NCBI GenBank assembly: GCA_027257055.1
Contig: JAPVLO010000044.1
Span: 1,364,001-1,428,000, forward strand
Direction: 5' to 3'
From: Cephalopachus bancanus
Taxonomy: Eukaryota > Chordata > Mammalia > Primates > Tarsiidae
Length of the DNA stretch: 64,000 nucleotides
The notes beneath the pieces were generated by a model. It was not told where the DNA came from. It saw only the letters and a program-made list of their open reading frames with translations, and did not search any database. Positions 10,751 through 23,345 of the stretch are shown here, piece after piece (the first letter of the stretch is position 1; each line of letters starts with the position of its first letter). The translations under genes and the position numbers were made by a program.

Positions 10751-13700
10751 CTTCTCTAATACCAGCAGTTACAAACACCACAGAATGCAACACTGTGGAA
10801 AGATTAAAATATACATAAATATGTACTCCCACATGTACACATGTATACATATATAGTATAATGTATAATATCATACTGTATACAGCATAATGACTCAAAA
10901 ACTTTTATAGTGTAGAACCTGATGGAAAATTTGATTTATTGATTATTCAGAGCCCATATTGTATTTTTATAGGTTTATATATGTGCATATGACTAAATCA
11001 TACTTATGCAAATTGCATACACATATAGAGAAATTTCCACATCATGTATGCTTTTTCATATGTATTTATGCAATACTCCAGCACAGTCATCAGTACTACC
11101 ACCCTTCCTAGTTTCCTCCCTCCCAAGTACACAAAAGAAGCCTACCTGTGTGATTAAAATCACAAACATTTAAGAGACATTCAAAGAAAGAGAAAAACAT
11201 GATACAGTTCCTGCCTCTTAACTTAGATGGTTACAGTTATCAATGGATACTGTAGTAAAAACTGAACACTGTGTTTGGAGAGGTGACTCTATTAACATAG
11301 CCTTGTCCAACAAATATTGAAATTGCAAAGTAATTTGCCCATGTGACAATGGCTAATGAACTTAAGTATGCTGAATGAACTTTAATAATTAAGAAATTGT
11401 GCAATTAAACTGAAAGCAGTTAAAAATTACAAATAAAATTAACTCTCTGGCTTAGCAAGACTATTACTGCTTCCAATATGCATCCAGATTGCGAGGATAT
11501 CAAGAATGTCTGGAAAGTTTCAAGTGACTGTCCGTTTTATTGTGATGATTTATCATAAAGATATTGACCTTATTTTTTTTTAACAGAAAGGAGCCCTAAT
11601 AATCCTTTTCCACGATATATTTCTGAATTACCATGTGGTTGGAATTATACGAAAAGTCTCATTGGCAGGGCGTGTTTTAATTTTGATTTGAGGTTTATGA
11701 TCCTATCTGTGTCTATTTTAAATTTAAGTGGATTACACTCAACAAAGCTCTTTTTACTACCCTGGCTTGGCTGTCTCATACTATTAGGCTCTATATGTTC
11801 AGCTTCTACAAATCTGTTAATACATAAAACCATAAGAAGCCTCTTATGTTCAAACCAGGTTAGACTGAAGACAGCAGATTAATATTTGATAACGTAGAAG
11901 GGCTCTTAATCAGATTTGCTTATTTCGTGACAGAATGTTTCTGCAATTATCATAATTGTTGTGCTAAATATGTTTGTCTTTGTATCTGGCTTTGGGCATA
12001 ATCTTCTCTCTTGAAAGCCACTCAATGTGGGACTTGAGATTCCTGCACAAAACCCAATTAATATTAAGATGACAAGCCCCGATGCGCTCCCAAAGAGGCA
12101 ACAGCTGAACAGACTCTAACATTCTTAAGTACAGATACTTGAGTGATCAAGTACATCTGAGGGAGACACACAATTCAATAATCCCTTTCTCAAGAAAGTC
12201 AAGAGCCCTGTGAGATACGCGGGAAATCAAAGGAACACATCAGAAAGAAAATGACGGGTCTGGTCCTGTAGCGTCTCTATTAAAATGCAAAAGTTATGGA
12301 TTTTTTTCGGGGTGATGGGAACCTTTTCTGTTTTTATTGATTTCTTTTTATAGCTTGATGATTTCTCTAAGATTATCTTAAAAGCTTAAAGAAAAAAGGG
12401 ACCTCATCAAAAGGTATCTTACATGACAGGAGCATGGATAGTTTTGGTGAACATGATGTGGCAAAGGCACTGTACAGTCCAGAGGGAGAGAGATCCGACT
12501 CACTCATCAACCTGGGGGAGGCCGGCAGCCTCTCAACAAAATGAAAATGTTATAGCCACATTCGATGCCTGTGGAGAAGCCACACTGCTCGCCACTGGGC
12601 CAGTTAGGAAGGACCAAGTGTCAGGCTGGAGCTACCTAGCCACTCCTCAGAGACAGAGTTATAAAGGGGCTATATTAACAAATGTATTTCGATTTTCATT
12701 GTATAGAGCAATTGCCTTTCTGCCTTGACCCCCAATTTCCTAGCATCGTGGGTGACTCCCTGGATTTACAGCTAGATTCGCTGTTCGGAGGTGACATCCT
12801 AACCCATTGATTTGTAATCAAAAATTGGTTTCCTGTCACTTTAAAAGTGAGGCACTAAGGGGCAGTAAAAACAAGGCTGTGGAGCTAAATGTAGCTATAG
12901 TTCAGGCTCTGGGCCATTATACGCTACCTCTTGAATATATTTATTACATTGAAAAACCTCTGTAGTGCACTTTAAATGGCCAGTGACACCCTCCTAGGTG
13001 ACTACTGCTCTGTGAAATCAGTTTTGTAGAAACGTCCATGTACCAAAAATAAACACGGAAAGCAAGAAAACACACACACACACAAAACAGCAGGCTTGTG
13101 TTTGGGCATAGCAAGGTGGCAGTACCAGGACACAGTTTCTGCCCCACTTCTGTGCCCAGCATATCAGGGGCAGGAGGGCTCTAGGCTGAGCATGGAGCCT
13201 CCTACAGCTGGCTTTGTTCAAGTCCAACTCAAAGAGAAACCAACCAACATGGCCGATTTGGGCGTCCCAAGGGGAGAAGGACTAGAATATCTGATCGCTC
13301 CTCTCCCATATGCAAACATGCCTGTACACCTCCCACATGCAACACCTGGGTAGGTCTTTTGAGATCTTCCCCTACCCAGAAAAAATAGGGAACAGGGAGT
13401 TATCATTGAAACTACCTAGTCTAGGGTAGAAATAGATTTCCCCAACCTCGGCCAACATTTTCAAAAATGCATGTGCTAGCGAATTACCAAGAAAATGTTT
13501 CTATGGAGTCCTCTTGCAAAGAGGACATACAGCCCATCCAAATCCAGCTCCTGGTTGGCCCAAGAGTCCCCATTTCCTCACTCTGCTCATCACAGCAAGG
13601 CAGAATTTCACCTTTACCCTGGTAGAGTAATCTATGAACGGTGCACCTTTGCATGAAAATAGACTCTGCTACGCAGGCCTGGACAATACCACTCACAGAG

Positions 13701-15139
13701 TGAATTGTCCCAGATTGTGAAATATCTGAGACAAAATGTGTCCCTGTTGCCTTCGGAGGTTCCTGCTAATTAATATTCAAAAGACTCAAAGAGGAAAAAT
13801 GGATACCTAAATCATACATATGTATATGCCTTTTAAGCTTTATTATAAAGGCAAAATAACCCCTTACTTGGTTAAAATCCAACTTGAGTCAACATACAAA
13901 GGTGACTGCACTGTAATCCTAGACATATCTGCATTATGTAGGCATGTGACTGCACCACCAGAATCTCTCAATAGTAATTATTATGCCAAGCACCCTGTTG
14001 GCACAATTACACTAAAGCTCTAATTAGTAGCGGTAAGATTAGAACCCCTACATGTTAAATCTGTAGAAGCAACGCTGAGTGAAGGATTTAAAACAGTTTC
14101 AAAACATTGTATTGTCTTTATTACAGTCTTTATACTGCAGTAAAGAAGGGTTTTCTATAAAATGCACTTAAAATAATCTGGTCCTGTCACTAAAAATAGG
14201 AAAGATAAGGTAATTGCAGTCAAACCTAGTGAGCCGCTTGCTACCTAGGTGCATTAAATCGAAAATGACAAATCTAGTGAACTCCAGTGGGAGATACATA
14301 CTTCCTCTCTGCTGGACGCATTGGTATTTTTCCAACCATCAGCCGGAGGAACAGGCAGGGGCCATGCTTGTCACGGGCCTGCCTTCTCTGCATGGCTTTT
14401 TCATTACCTTGGAGAAAGAAGCCGGGAGGCAGGCGACTTGCATAGGGAGCAGATTTTCCTCACCAATGTGATTTCAGCACTGGGAGATTTACCTGTCTCC
14501 TTAGTGACTGCGACACCCATATGGAACGGCACACAGGACAGCTTCCCTCCTCCTGAGACACCAGGCAGCTTAGTTACCTGCTGGGTGGGTGTGAAGCCAG
14601 AAGCTGAGGTCCCTGGGAGAAAGGGAGCCCTGGAGAAGAGAGGCTCACCCCTCACTGCTGAGGTCTCACACAAACTGAGAGCAGGCTGGGGTGGAGAGTC
14701 TGCAGCACCCACCTGAGCATTTGGAAAAGGCAGACTGACCATGGGGAGTTAAGGTCACACTCAAGGAAAATAGAAAAGCAGACGTGGATCATCAAGTGCC
14801 AGGTGTATGTGTTTGGATTGGGGGATCTTTGGAATGGATTTTACCTTGAAACTGAGTAGTAACAACTTCATAAAATGTTTTAAAGGAGAAAGCCTAGATG
14901 CTCAGAGGGGAGAAAAAAACAGCCATTTCATCTGGCTGAGGTTTCCTACTTCCCTCCACCCCCCCGCCCCACCTTCCAGAAACAAATGTATCTTGAGCCT
15001 CAGCAAACACTGGCAGCTGAGAAATTTCAGACCAAGGTAGGCAGAGTCTTCTCTGTGACCCGCTTCAGGTCCACTGGCTCATGTGCCCACCAACCCGTTA
15101 CCCACAGCATACCTGCTCCGGTCAACTCATAAAATTCCT
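10745..15139. other. Long repeat-poor non-coding region
   Basis: About 4.4 kb has no Alu-type SINE, L1 or LTR that I recognise, only minor simple repeats (CA at 13070-13085, a C-rich run 14956-14975). About 11880-12110 is rich in ATTATCATAATTG/CCAATTAATATTAAG words. Small frames on both strands around 14214-14742 overlap each other and show no domain. The sparsity of repeats suggests constraint, typical of DNA near developmental genes. Confidence 0.5.
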
Positions 15140-15437
15140 GGCCGGGTTCAGTGGCTCAGCCTGTAATCCCAGCGCTTTGGGAAGCCGAAGTGAGTGGATT
15201 GCCTGAGTCCGCAGGTTTGAGACCCACCTGGGCAACTTGGCAAGACCTCATCTCTACAATAAAAATCAAAATTAGCTGGGCATGGTAGCATGTGCCTGTA
15301 ATTCCAGCTACTTGGAAGGCTGAGGCAGAAGGATCTCCAGAGCCCAGCAGGTTGAGGCTGCGGTGGTCGGGAGCGGCCACTGCACTCCAGTCTGGGTGAC
15401 GGAGTGAGACTCCAACTCAAAAAAAATAAATACATAA
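15140..15437 (+). mobile_element. Tarsier-type Alu SINE, plus
   Basis: A full dimer begins GCCGGGTTCAGTGGCTCAGCC, has the mid A-rich CTACAATAAAAATC linker, and ends GAGACTCCAACTC plus an A-rich tail. It is flanked by the target-site duplication ATAAAATTCCT (about 15129-15139 and 15438-15448), so the copy is complete and inserted by L1-type target-primed integration. It is the first Alu-type copy in the window. The minus-strand frames here are SINE translation. Confidence 0.93.
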
Positions 15438-15440
15438 AAT

Positions 15441-16699
15441 AAAATTCCTAAGTGCAAAACCAGAAAGTTCTGGGCACTTGAAGGGATTATGACAGCTTCA
15501 GGATCTGGTGGTAAATTGAGTGTATGTTAAAATATACTTCAGCTACCCAGTGGGCAGAATTGGCCTTCTCAGTTTGAGCATCCAACATGAAAAGCAAAGT
15601 TATTCTGGGGTAATCTGTTCATAAACATCTAGAGAATAGATAAGCGTTTGAAAGAATTGCCTGGGTTTTTCCATCGAAGCAAACGCATTATTTATTTTGC
15701 TTCTGAAGTGCTAAACCAAACAACTTGGGCAATCTTTAGGATGAAAATAGGAGGTAGAACCCCCCAAATGTTACTATAGTTCTACATTAGCATCTGCAAA
15801 CAGCAGTTGTTCCCCTCCATCAACAAATATCTCATAATTGCAGTGATACTTAGTGAGAGGATATTTGTATACCATTCATATGTAGACTTTAGAAATCTGT
15901 AGCCTAAGAGCTATAAAACTGTCTACAAGAATGTACAGTGATAAGAGGGCAGAAGTCAGAGGACGGCCTCTGAATCTTAATAATTGTGTGTATTCAGCCA
16001 TTTGTTATAGCTAGAAGTGCTATTTACTGTAAAACTGAAGACTGGGAGAGTATGATACTTTCTGGCTTCTATATTTTATGGTGGCTTCTCTTTCATTGCC
16101 CCAGACTGGAGGAAGGAAGTGAAAACATCCCTCTGCCTTATAGGTTATCTAATTGCTGTCATAATTCCTTTATTTATATGCATGTATGTTTTATCTACAA
16201 AAGATATCCACATGAGAGCCGATCTTTCTGCAACTGTTACAGAACTATTAAATGTATATTAGTATGGTCATTTTTATTTAATGGAAACAAATAACAGTTA
16301 ATCTTATTGGAAGGGTTAAGTGGGTTTACTTGGTAAAGGGCAAATCCCTTTGGATGCTTTCTTTTTTAAAGAATAGCTGCAGTTGCTGACAGATGGTCTT
16401 TGTCTGAATGTAGCTGAGGACAGATACAGTTTCTTTTTACACATTTATGAAACTTGTAGATATAGATGCTTGGTAATATGCTGTGGCCTAGGACAAAGAG
16501 CAGGCTTGGTGGACAGAGAGGATTAGATTTCAGATCAGTGACAGATGGCTGGCTTAGCAGAGTCAGATAAAATTAAAAGGAGGGGGTGGATAAAAAGAAA
16601 CCACTTTCTATGTAAAAGTTGCATCTTTTAAGACAATGGCAGCATGCAACATCGAGTTTTCTTCCCAACCTGGTGTTCAGTTCCTGGATTTAAATTTCT
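15441..16699. other. Unique non-coding sequence
   Basis: No repeat is recognised. The 102-codon frame 15986-16294 is cysteine-rich but lacks any domain pattern and has no coding-like context. Confidence 0.5.
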
Positions 16700-17580
16700 C
16701 CTTCAAATATGCATTTTATTTTTGCCCTTGCAGGAGAGATGAATTATTCTCTGTTGATCAGGCTTATTAAAGGGAAACTAAGAAACACAATAATTAACAA
16801 TTTGCTTTTCAACTTGGCCAGCAAAGAGTACTTCCATTTGCAAAATTACACGGGATATTTGCATGTGAGTCCTTACCCATACTATTCCTCCCCAGCTTGA
16901 GCGGATTTTTATAAGCCCAGTGGCACAACTCACGTTTTTGCTTACTCCATATGCACCATTTAAACTTATAACATCACCATAACCTTCGTCAAATAACCAT
17001 ACAACATATTTAGTGTTAATTTGTCACACTGAAATTATTCATCGGTGTCTTGAGTAAGTCTGATAATATTTATAGGTTATGCCATTCCATGTTTTCTGGC
17101 AAAGCAGTTTGCTAGATTTCATAGATTTACTGTGTCTGCTTTTTTATGACTGACATAGCAATAACCAGATTGCAAAGATATTTATGTTGTTTGTGGCTTA
17201 GCAAGATAATTAAAGGATATAAATTAATCAAGTGCAATTAATTAGAAACTTTATGTTCGCAGCAGTCCTTCTTTGCATGTATAATTTATATTTATTGATT
17301 TCCTGGCTTTCATTAGCCTATGAGATAACAGCAAAAAATGCATTAGAGAAGAAAATGTACAATTAGCGTGAGAGTGAACCTTGGCATAATGGATAGATCA
17401 GCACATGTTTGGGGCAAATATAAAGCTTTGTTAACTGTCATAAGCAGTTACAATTGATGAGTGGTATTTCACTACATATCTTTCAGCTGATTAACGGCGT
17501 TTTTAAAGAGTCTCCTTAATGGGAAGCTGATAGGTTGGCTAAATTTACATTTTAATCAGTGTATTTATGATAGAGGCAGC
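16700..17580. promoter_or_regulatory. Candidate conserved developmental enhancer cluster
   Basis: This repeat-free block of about 0.9 kb is saturated with homeodomain and POU words: 'aataattaacaattt', 'gatatttgcatgtga' (octamer-like ATTTGCAT), 'agataattaaagg', 'aaattaatcaagtg', 'caattaattag', 'gtacaattagcg', 'gctgattaacgg'. Of all stretches in the window it looks most like an ultraconserved element. Conservation is inferred, not seen. Confidence 0.45.
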
Positions 17581-18411
17581 CCTAGAAATTCATTGGCAGA
17601 GGGCAGGGCATGTTCCCTGGGGGAGTAGGGCAGGGAAGAAGCTTCAGAGAGTGTCCACTCACCTTTTCCGTCTCTTGTTATTTGTCTAAAAATGGTGGTG
17701 GTGGGGGGAGAGGTGAGAATCCTAGTGGCCTCCTCATAACTGGCCTTATTCTGATGAATCTCGTGGAGATAGGGCCAGATGCGCAAGATACCAGGAGATG
17801 AGAACCTTGATCACACTTCGTGTTTTCTGTCTCTGATGTCAGGGCAGCAGCAGCGGCTCCCAAGAAAGAGACATCTTTGGCCTGAAGAAGACCAGCACTC
17901 TATTTTTGAGACTTTCTCCTACATCCTGACTGAGTTGAGACCCAACCCAAGGAACTCCAAGGAGACCACACAAGAGACCATAGTCCCAGGTCCAGTCCCA
18001 GAGGCGCATCCTTTCCGCCTAGTTCTTAAGAGCTGCCATTTTGAACTTAGAAGCTGGAGTCACTCCTCAGTTGTAAGCTGTTAAAATTCCGGTTCTTTTA
18101 AATATAAATAAAAGTTAGGTTGTGGAACAGAGAAAACTTGTCAAAGGGAGTGAAGTGTAGATTCTCACATAACAAACCGAGAATCCTTTCTTTGAGATAA
18201 ACTGAGAAGGTTTTCTCCACTGGAATTCTCAGAGAAGACGGAGGTGGAATCTTCTGAGCATATCCAGAAGTCTTTAAGAAGGGACAAAACTATCTCCTAA
18301 ACATATATCTGTTTCCATTTCATGGAGCTTACTGGGGCAGATTGCTCTTTTTGTTCATTCAAAGAGACTCCCTAAGATGTTATCATGGGCAGCACACTAC
18401 AAAAAGACCTC
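17581..18411. other. Unique non-coding sequence
   Basis: Short frames on both strands around 17565-18084 overlap one another without domains. No repeat recognised. Confidence 0.5.
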
Positions 18412-18710
18412 GGGCCCAAGCGTGGTGGCTCAAGCCTATAATCCCAGCACTTTGGGAGGCTGAGGTGAGGGGATTGCTTGAGCCCACAGGTTCAAGAACA
18501 GCCTGTGCAACTTGGTGAGACCACATCTTTACAATAAATCAAAAAATTAGCTGAGCGTGGTAGTGCACGCCTATAGTTCTAGCTACTTGGAAGTCTGAGG
18601 CAGAAGGATCGCCTGAGCCCAGCAGGTTGATGCTGTGGTGACCGTGAGTGTGCCAACACACTTCAGCCTAGACGACAGAGTGAGACTACAACTCAAAAAA
18701 TAAAAATAAA
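18412..18710 (+). mobile_element. Tarsier-type Alu SINE, plus (older copy)
   Basis: A dimer with many substitutions; it keeps GGTGGCTCAAGCC, GGATTGCTTGAGCC, ACAATAAATC and GAGACTACAACTC. A weak target duplication (AAGACCTC / AATCACCTC) flanks it. Confidence 0.9.
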
Positions 18711-19379
18711 AATCACCTCAGGATTGAACAGCTAATGAAGCTACAGAGTAAGATTCATGTCTGGCTGGTGAAGTGACCCTTGATGGGCATCTCTGCAAGA
18801 GAAGACCTATTTCTTGTCGTTTCCACATGGAGATGGGACCATAGGGCTGGGCAGCCATGTTATGCGTTCTTGGTGATTTCCAACATAGCTCTTATACTAA
18901 AGAATATCAGGAGGCCCTCCAGAAGGAAAAACAAAAGAGCACCCTCTGCAAGGGGGCTCATTCCTAATTCAGAGACATACCAGGGAAATTTTCAGTTCAG
19001 TTCAGAAAGTGATTTGGACAGAGTAAGACTGGGGGCCTGCCTTTTCCTAGGCTAGGACAAAAACCATTGTCTCAAGTCTTGCTTTTGCCTTTCCTCTCAT
19101 TTTGTCTCCCATGCAGTCTAAGGGTTCAACCCCCCTCCCCTATTTCCTGGTGGAATCTCTAAGTGTGGATTGAATTTCAACAGAATATTCTGTGTGTCTC
19201 CCTGTCCTGGGGCCATTAGAGTTGAATTATGTACACCAAAGCCAGTCTACAAATAAGAAACAACTTTTCATTTATCTCAATGAGAAGAAGCCCTTATTAG
19301 ACCCAAATAAGAAGAAATGAGCAAATATGAGATTAATATAAGTGAAGGAGGATACTGTCTCTGCTTTATGCAGTGATAA
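18711..19379. other. Unique non-coding sequence
   Basis: No gene or repeat is recognised; the 91-codon frame 18780-19055 has no identifiable domain. Confidence 0.5.
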
Positions 19380-19990
19380 CCCTTTTTTTCCTTTTCATAC
19401 TAATTATTATTATCATTATTAGTATTATTTTACCCCTCAATTGCCTTAGGATGTTATCCAAGAGGAAGAGCTTTATCGGCTGGTGAAAGCTCTACAGTAT
19501 TATTTATTTCATGTAATAAAATGTATGTAATGATCATGATTAATGTTTGTTTATTATTGTATCATTGTGTTTTCCTTCCAGTCTCAGTGTGATACTGGTT
19601 TAATTAAACTTGGGAGAGGGGTGGCTGTGGGGTTGGGTGACAATCTTCCTAACTTTATACAATAATGGAGCCTGCATTTGGTTGCGTTCACATGTCGATT
19701 AAGATGAAGAAGTCTCCATAAATGACTGATTCTGTTTGTTCTTTTAAAGGAAAGTCCATTCCCCATCCTTTATTGTGTAATTTACAGATAAATTTGTTGT
19801 GCCTCAGACCAAATGCTTTTATGTACAGAAATTGCAATGACAGTAGAAATTATGGTAATTGAAGAGTGCTCTATTTTAGGTTTTGCTCTGATCACATGAA
19901 GTGATCATCAGCATCTTTCGTGGCCATAATCATGCTCCAGATTCCAAATTATTTTTTATTAGTTTGTTATTCAGATTAACTGTTTGTTCA
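19380..19990. promoter_or_regulatory. Candidate conserved non-coding element
   Basis: This repeat-free block has 'ctaattattattatc', 'gatcatgattaatg', 'tggtttaattaaactt', 'catgtcgattaag', 'cataaatgactgat' and 'cagattaactg'. It also holds a 7-bp-arm palindrome TGATCAC-atgaa-GTGATCA at 19889-19907. The look is enhancer-like, but conservation is not shown here. Confidence 0.4.
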
Positions 19991-20320
19991 GGGAAGAGAA
20001 AGGCTGGGAGAGAATTGCAAAATATTGTCTCTGCTGGTTGATCTTGCCCCCTAAGGAAAAATTAGATAGATCTAGTTGGGGTTTTTTTTTTTTTTTAATG
20101 TGAATGCACCCAAAATCAGTTTGCAAGCACTCCAGTTATGTAATTTCTTCATCTCCTCGGGAAAATCAAATGTGGATTCTAAATGAAAGCTATAGAGCTT
20201 TTCAATAAGTGAATATGATTTCAAAAGTTTTTAAAGCAGAGTTCACATGTGCCTTACTTTAGTAACATTTATAGTACTTTACAGTTTGCAAAGCATATTA
20301 ACATCTACTATCTCATTTTT

Positions 20321-20634
20321 TTCTTTCTTTTTTTTTTTTTTTTTTTTGAGTTGGAGTCTCACTTTGTCACCCAGGCTAGAGTGCAGTGGCATACTCACAG
20401 CCACCCCAGTGTCGACCTGCTGGGCTCCAGCGATCCTTCCATCTCAGCCTTCCGAGTTGCTGGAACCACAGGCATGCACTATCACACCTGGCTAATTTTT
20501 TATTTATTGTAGAGATGAAGTCTCGCCAAGTTACCCTGGCTGGTCTCGAAACCGTAGGCTCAGGCAATCCACTCGCCTAGGCCTCCCAAGTGCTGGGATT
20601 ACAGGCTGAGCCACCGAGCCTGGTTACTATCTCA
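20321..20634 (-). mobile_element. Tarsier-type Alu SINE, minus
   Basis: A T-rich tail leads into GAGTTGGAGTCTCAC and ends CCACCGAGCCTGG. The target-site duplication TACTATCTCATTTTT occurs at 20306-20320 and again from 20635. The frames at 20247-20580 on both strands are SINE translation. Confidence 0.95.
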
Positions 20635-20699
20635 TTTTTTAGCATTATGACCTTTTAAGGAGGCAGGGCATGACATTTTTTTGCATAGCATACATATCA

Positions 20700-21610
20700 C
20701 ACTATGATATTCATATGAAGCTATGTATATTTTTCTGCAACTTGCTTTTTTCTCTTCAATAACATATTTTGAATATCTTTCATATCAGTACATAAAAATT
20801 TGATCAAACCAGGTGTCTTCAGATTTTTTTTATTATAATGCTGAATCAATATTCTTGTGGGTGTATATGTTTATGCATACAATTACATACACATATTTAC
20901 CTCACATGTGTATACATGTGTGTACATGTAAGAGAGAGAGAGCTTATATAAGCATTTCAGCAAGGTAGAGTGTTTTGGATCATTATGTACAAAATTTAAA
21001 TTTTTGATACAGTCTGCTAAAACAGTCTTATAGGGAGATTTTATCAGTTTAGACCTTATGCAACAATATGTACAGAACTCATTTTCCCATTTTTCTTCTA
21101 GATCTAGATAATAGCAAATCTTTAAAATGTAAAATGTTGTCAGCTGGTCGGGCTCAGTGGCTCAACCTGTAATCTCAGCACTTTGGGAGGCCAAGATGAG
21201 TGGAGTGCCTGAGACCGCAGGTTTGAGACCAGCCTGGTAACTTGGTGAGACCCAGTCTATACAATAAAAAAAATTATCTGGGCATGTTTACACACACCTG
21301 TAGTTCCAGCTACTTGGAAGGCTGAGGTGGAAGGATAGCTGGAGCCCAGCAGGTTGACGCTGGGGTGGCCATGGGCCACTGCACTCCAACCTGGGTTACA
21401 GAGTGAGACTTTAACTCACAAAAAAAATGTTGCCAACTTTAAGAGAAAAAATATTTCATTATTTACTTTGTGTTTTCCCAGTTAGTAATGGGCAATAGAA
21501 CATCTTTTTTGTAGGTTTATTAGTCACTCAGTTTCTCTTTCATAGCATTTCCTGTTCATATTGTTTGCAAAGGTTGATTTTTAGCAGCTTCTCGTTTTTA
21601 TTAATTTATA
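20700..21610 (-). mobile_element. Old L1M fragment (ORF2 3' end), minus strand, split by a SINE
   Basis: 'atatctttcatatcagtaca', 'gctgaatcaatattcttgtg', 'gcaacaatatgtacagaact' and, after the SINE, 'aacatcttttttgtaggttt' with 'cctgttcatattgtttgc' follow the antisense of the L1 ORF2 C-terminal/3' region. No reading frame survives. A younger SINE sits at 21143-21427. Confidence 0.6.
21143..21427 (+). mobile_element. Tarsier-type Alu SINE, plus
   Basis: The copy starts GCTGGTCGGGCTCAGTGGCTC and ends GAGACTTTAACTCAC plus A's. It is flanked by AAAATGTTGTCA / AAAATGTTGCCA duplications (21131 and about 21424). Confidence 0.93.
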
Positions 21611-21744
21611 GTACTTATGCTAATGTTAACTCCTCAATTATTAAATACATTGTATCTTAGTCTTTTGCTTGAGTTTTCAGCTTTAATTTTGTTTGCAAGG
21701 CCCTATATAGGTGTTGTTTTTTCTGCTTAAAAATGTGATGTTGT

Positions 21745-21885
21745 CAAATCACAATAGGGAGTTTATAACAAGGTAAGAAAGTCAGAGGGAAAAGTGAGTT
21801 GCCCAACAGATTCTGGCTTTAATTGGGAAAACCAAGATTTGAACCCAGATATGTATGTTTTTTAACCACCCCGTACTATTTCTCT
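21745..21885 (-). repeat. MIR fragment, minus strand
   Basis: 'gtgagttgcccaacagattc', 'aaaccaagatttgaacccag' and 'tttaaccaccccgtact' are the reverse complement of the MIR 5' half (gcactgcctgggttcaaatc...). Confidence 0.7.
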
Positions 21886-22296
21886 GTTGATGCAACTATG
21901 GCTTTAGTCTATACATATGCACCTGAAAAGTGACTGTAGGTTGCAGATTTCCTGTTTCAATTACTGGGCCTGTCAGCCTCCCTTCAGTCATCTTCAAGTC
22001 CTCTTCTCACTCCCCTGAAGGAAGTTTTCTGCACATCCTTCAAAACTTAGCGACAAGCACACATGTATGAAGTTTCCCCAGACACTCACCACTCAGCCTT
22101 TTCTAGTTCTGCCATTATATGTTGGTGGTATGTGCCTCTGGGGCAACATCTATCAAAGTCTATTTTGTGCGGCAGTATTTAAGTCATGGCTTTCTCCTGC
22201 CCTAGAGAGTGAACTTTCACAAGTTAACAGTTTGCGACAGATGAGTTGCATTAATCAATGGATCTCCTTCTGCATCTATGTCCTGTCAATGAGCTC

Positions 22297-22711
22297 TTCA
22301 CATCAAAAGGTGGAGTCTGCTCTTCTACCCTTTGCGTCTGGAATGGCCTTGTCACTTACTTTGGCCAGCAGAATGCAGCAAAAAGTACCTTGCCTTCAAG
22401 GTCTTGCATATTTTCAACCTTGTAACACTGCCATCAACACCATGGGAACAAGCCCAGATTTGCATGTTAAAGACTGAGGAACCATATGTCAGGGAATTGT
22501 ACCAGGGTACACCATCCTAGACAAGCTAATCCTCAATTTATCTATCAAGTGACTTTAGACACATAAGAAATCCCAGCTGAAATCTGCTGAGCCTAACATA
22601 GGCAAGAAACAACTCCTATCCAACTCATATCTTTATGAGCTAAGTAAATATTTATTGTTTAAGCCACATTTGGGTGCACTGTTATATACAGCAATAGATG
22701 TCTGATAACAA
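22297..22711 (+). mobile_element. MLT1-type LTR (ERVL-MaLR), plus, diverged
   Basis: 'ggccttgtcacttactttgg', 'ccagcagaatgcagcaaaaa', 'taaatatttattgtttaagc' and the end 'cagcaatagatgtctgataa' match the MLT1 LTR order (gacttgctttggccaatagaatg...taataaatgtttgttgttttaagcc...cagcaatagataactaa). It is a solo LTR with no internal genes seen. The 136-codon frame 22067-22477 overlaps it and is an accident of LTR sequence. Confidence 0.75.
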
Positions 22712-22739
22712 GTCTTTCTGCATCAAATTAAGTGAGGTC

Positions 22740-22852
22740 TTTTGAGCACAGCTATGCACTAGGTCCAATGTCTTATTCACTTTTGAATCCTTGAAACATA
22801 GCCTAGTATATTACATTGCACATAGTAGGTATAAATAACTGTTGAATTTTTT
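22740..22852 (+). repeat. L2-like fragment
   Basis: 'gaaacatagcctagtatatt', 'acattgcacatagtaggtat' and 'aataactgttgaat' match the L2 3' end. Confidence 0.6.
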
Positions 22853-22959
22853 TTACTACAATTAAGAATCTGAATATTTGAATGGATTCCTTTTTTAGCA
22901 ACATACCATTTCTCAAAGGCAAGAAGAGTCTGTCACATTCATAATGTAAGGAAACTTAG

Positions 22960-23345
22960 AATAAACAAAAAAGATTATGGAGGGGTGCCAGTGGAAAATC
23001 ATGCATTGTTTAAAAGACACTACCCTAGGTAAGCTGATTCTAGTTTTTTGTTGTTTTGGAGCTCTGTAAGTTGTGGAGAACTGATGGTGATGCAGTTGGT
23101 TCTTGTTTATGAACACGTAAATAAATTCCATCCAGTGAAGAAACAACTCTACCCTCCCCTCCCTCCATCACACCATCATCATCACCACCATAGAAAATCC
23201 AGTTTTGTATCTATTTTCAAGTTTATTTTAATATTCCTAATCTATAAATGTGACTGTTCTTTGGATTCTCCTTTGAACCAGCCACATCTGTTAGATTCCT
23301 TCATTTAGTAAAGAGTTATTTATATAAAACCTTGGACATGTGTTC
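22960..23345 (+). repeat. Diverged repeat, copy A (candidate LTR)
   Basis: Aligned by eye, this segment matches 27880-28230 in order and orientation: 'caaaaaagattat', 'gtggaaaatcatgcatt', 'gctgattctag', 'ctgatggtgatgca', 'gtgactgttctttggattct', 'ccttggacatgtgttc'. An AATAAA-like A-rich stretch near the end is LTR-like. The family is not recognised. Confidence 0.5.

Noticed and set aside
10509..10898. 129-codon minus-strand frame with SLSLSL and THTHTH runs
   Set aside because: Pure read-through of the GT/GA microsatellite.
22067..22477. 136-codon plus-strand frame, the longest in the window
   Set aside because: Its second half is MLT1-type LTR sequence and its product has no protein-family features.
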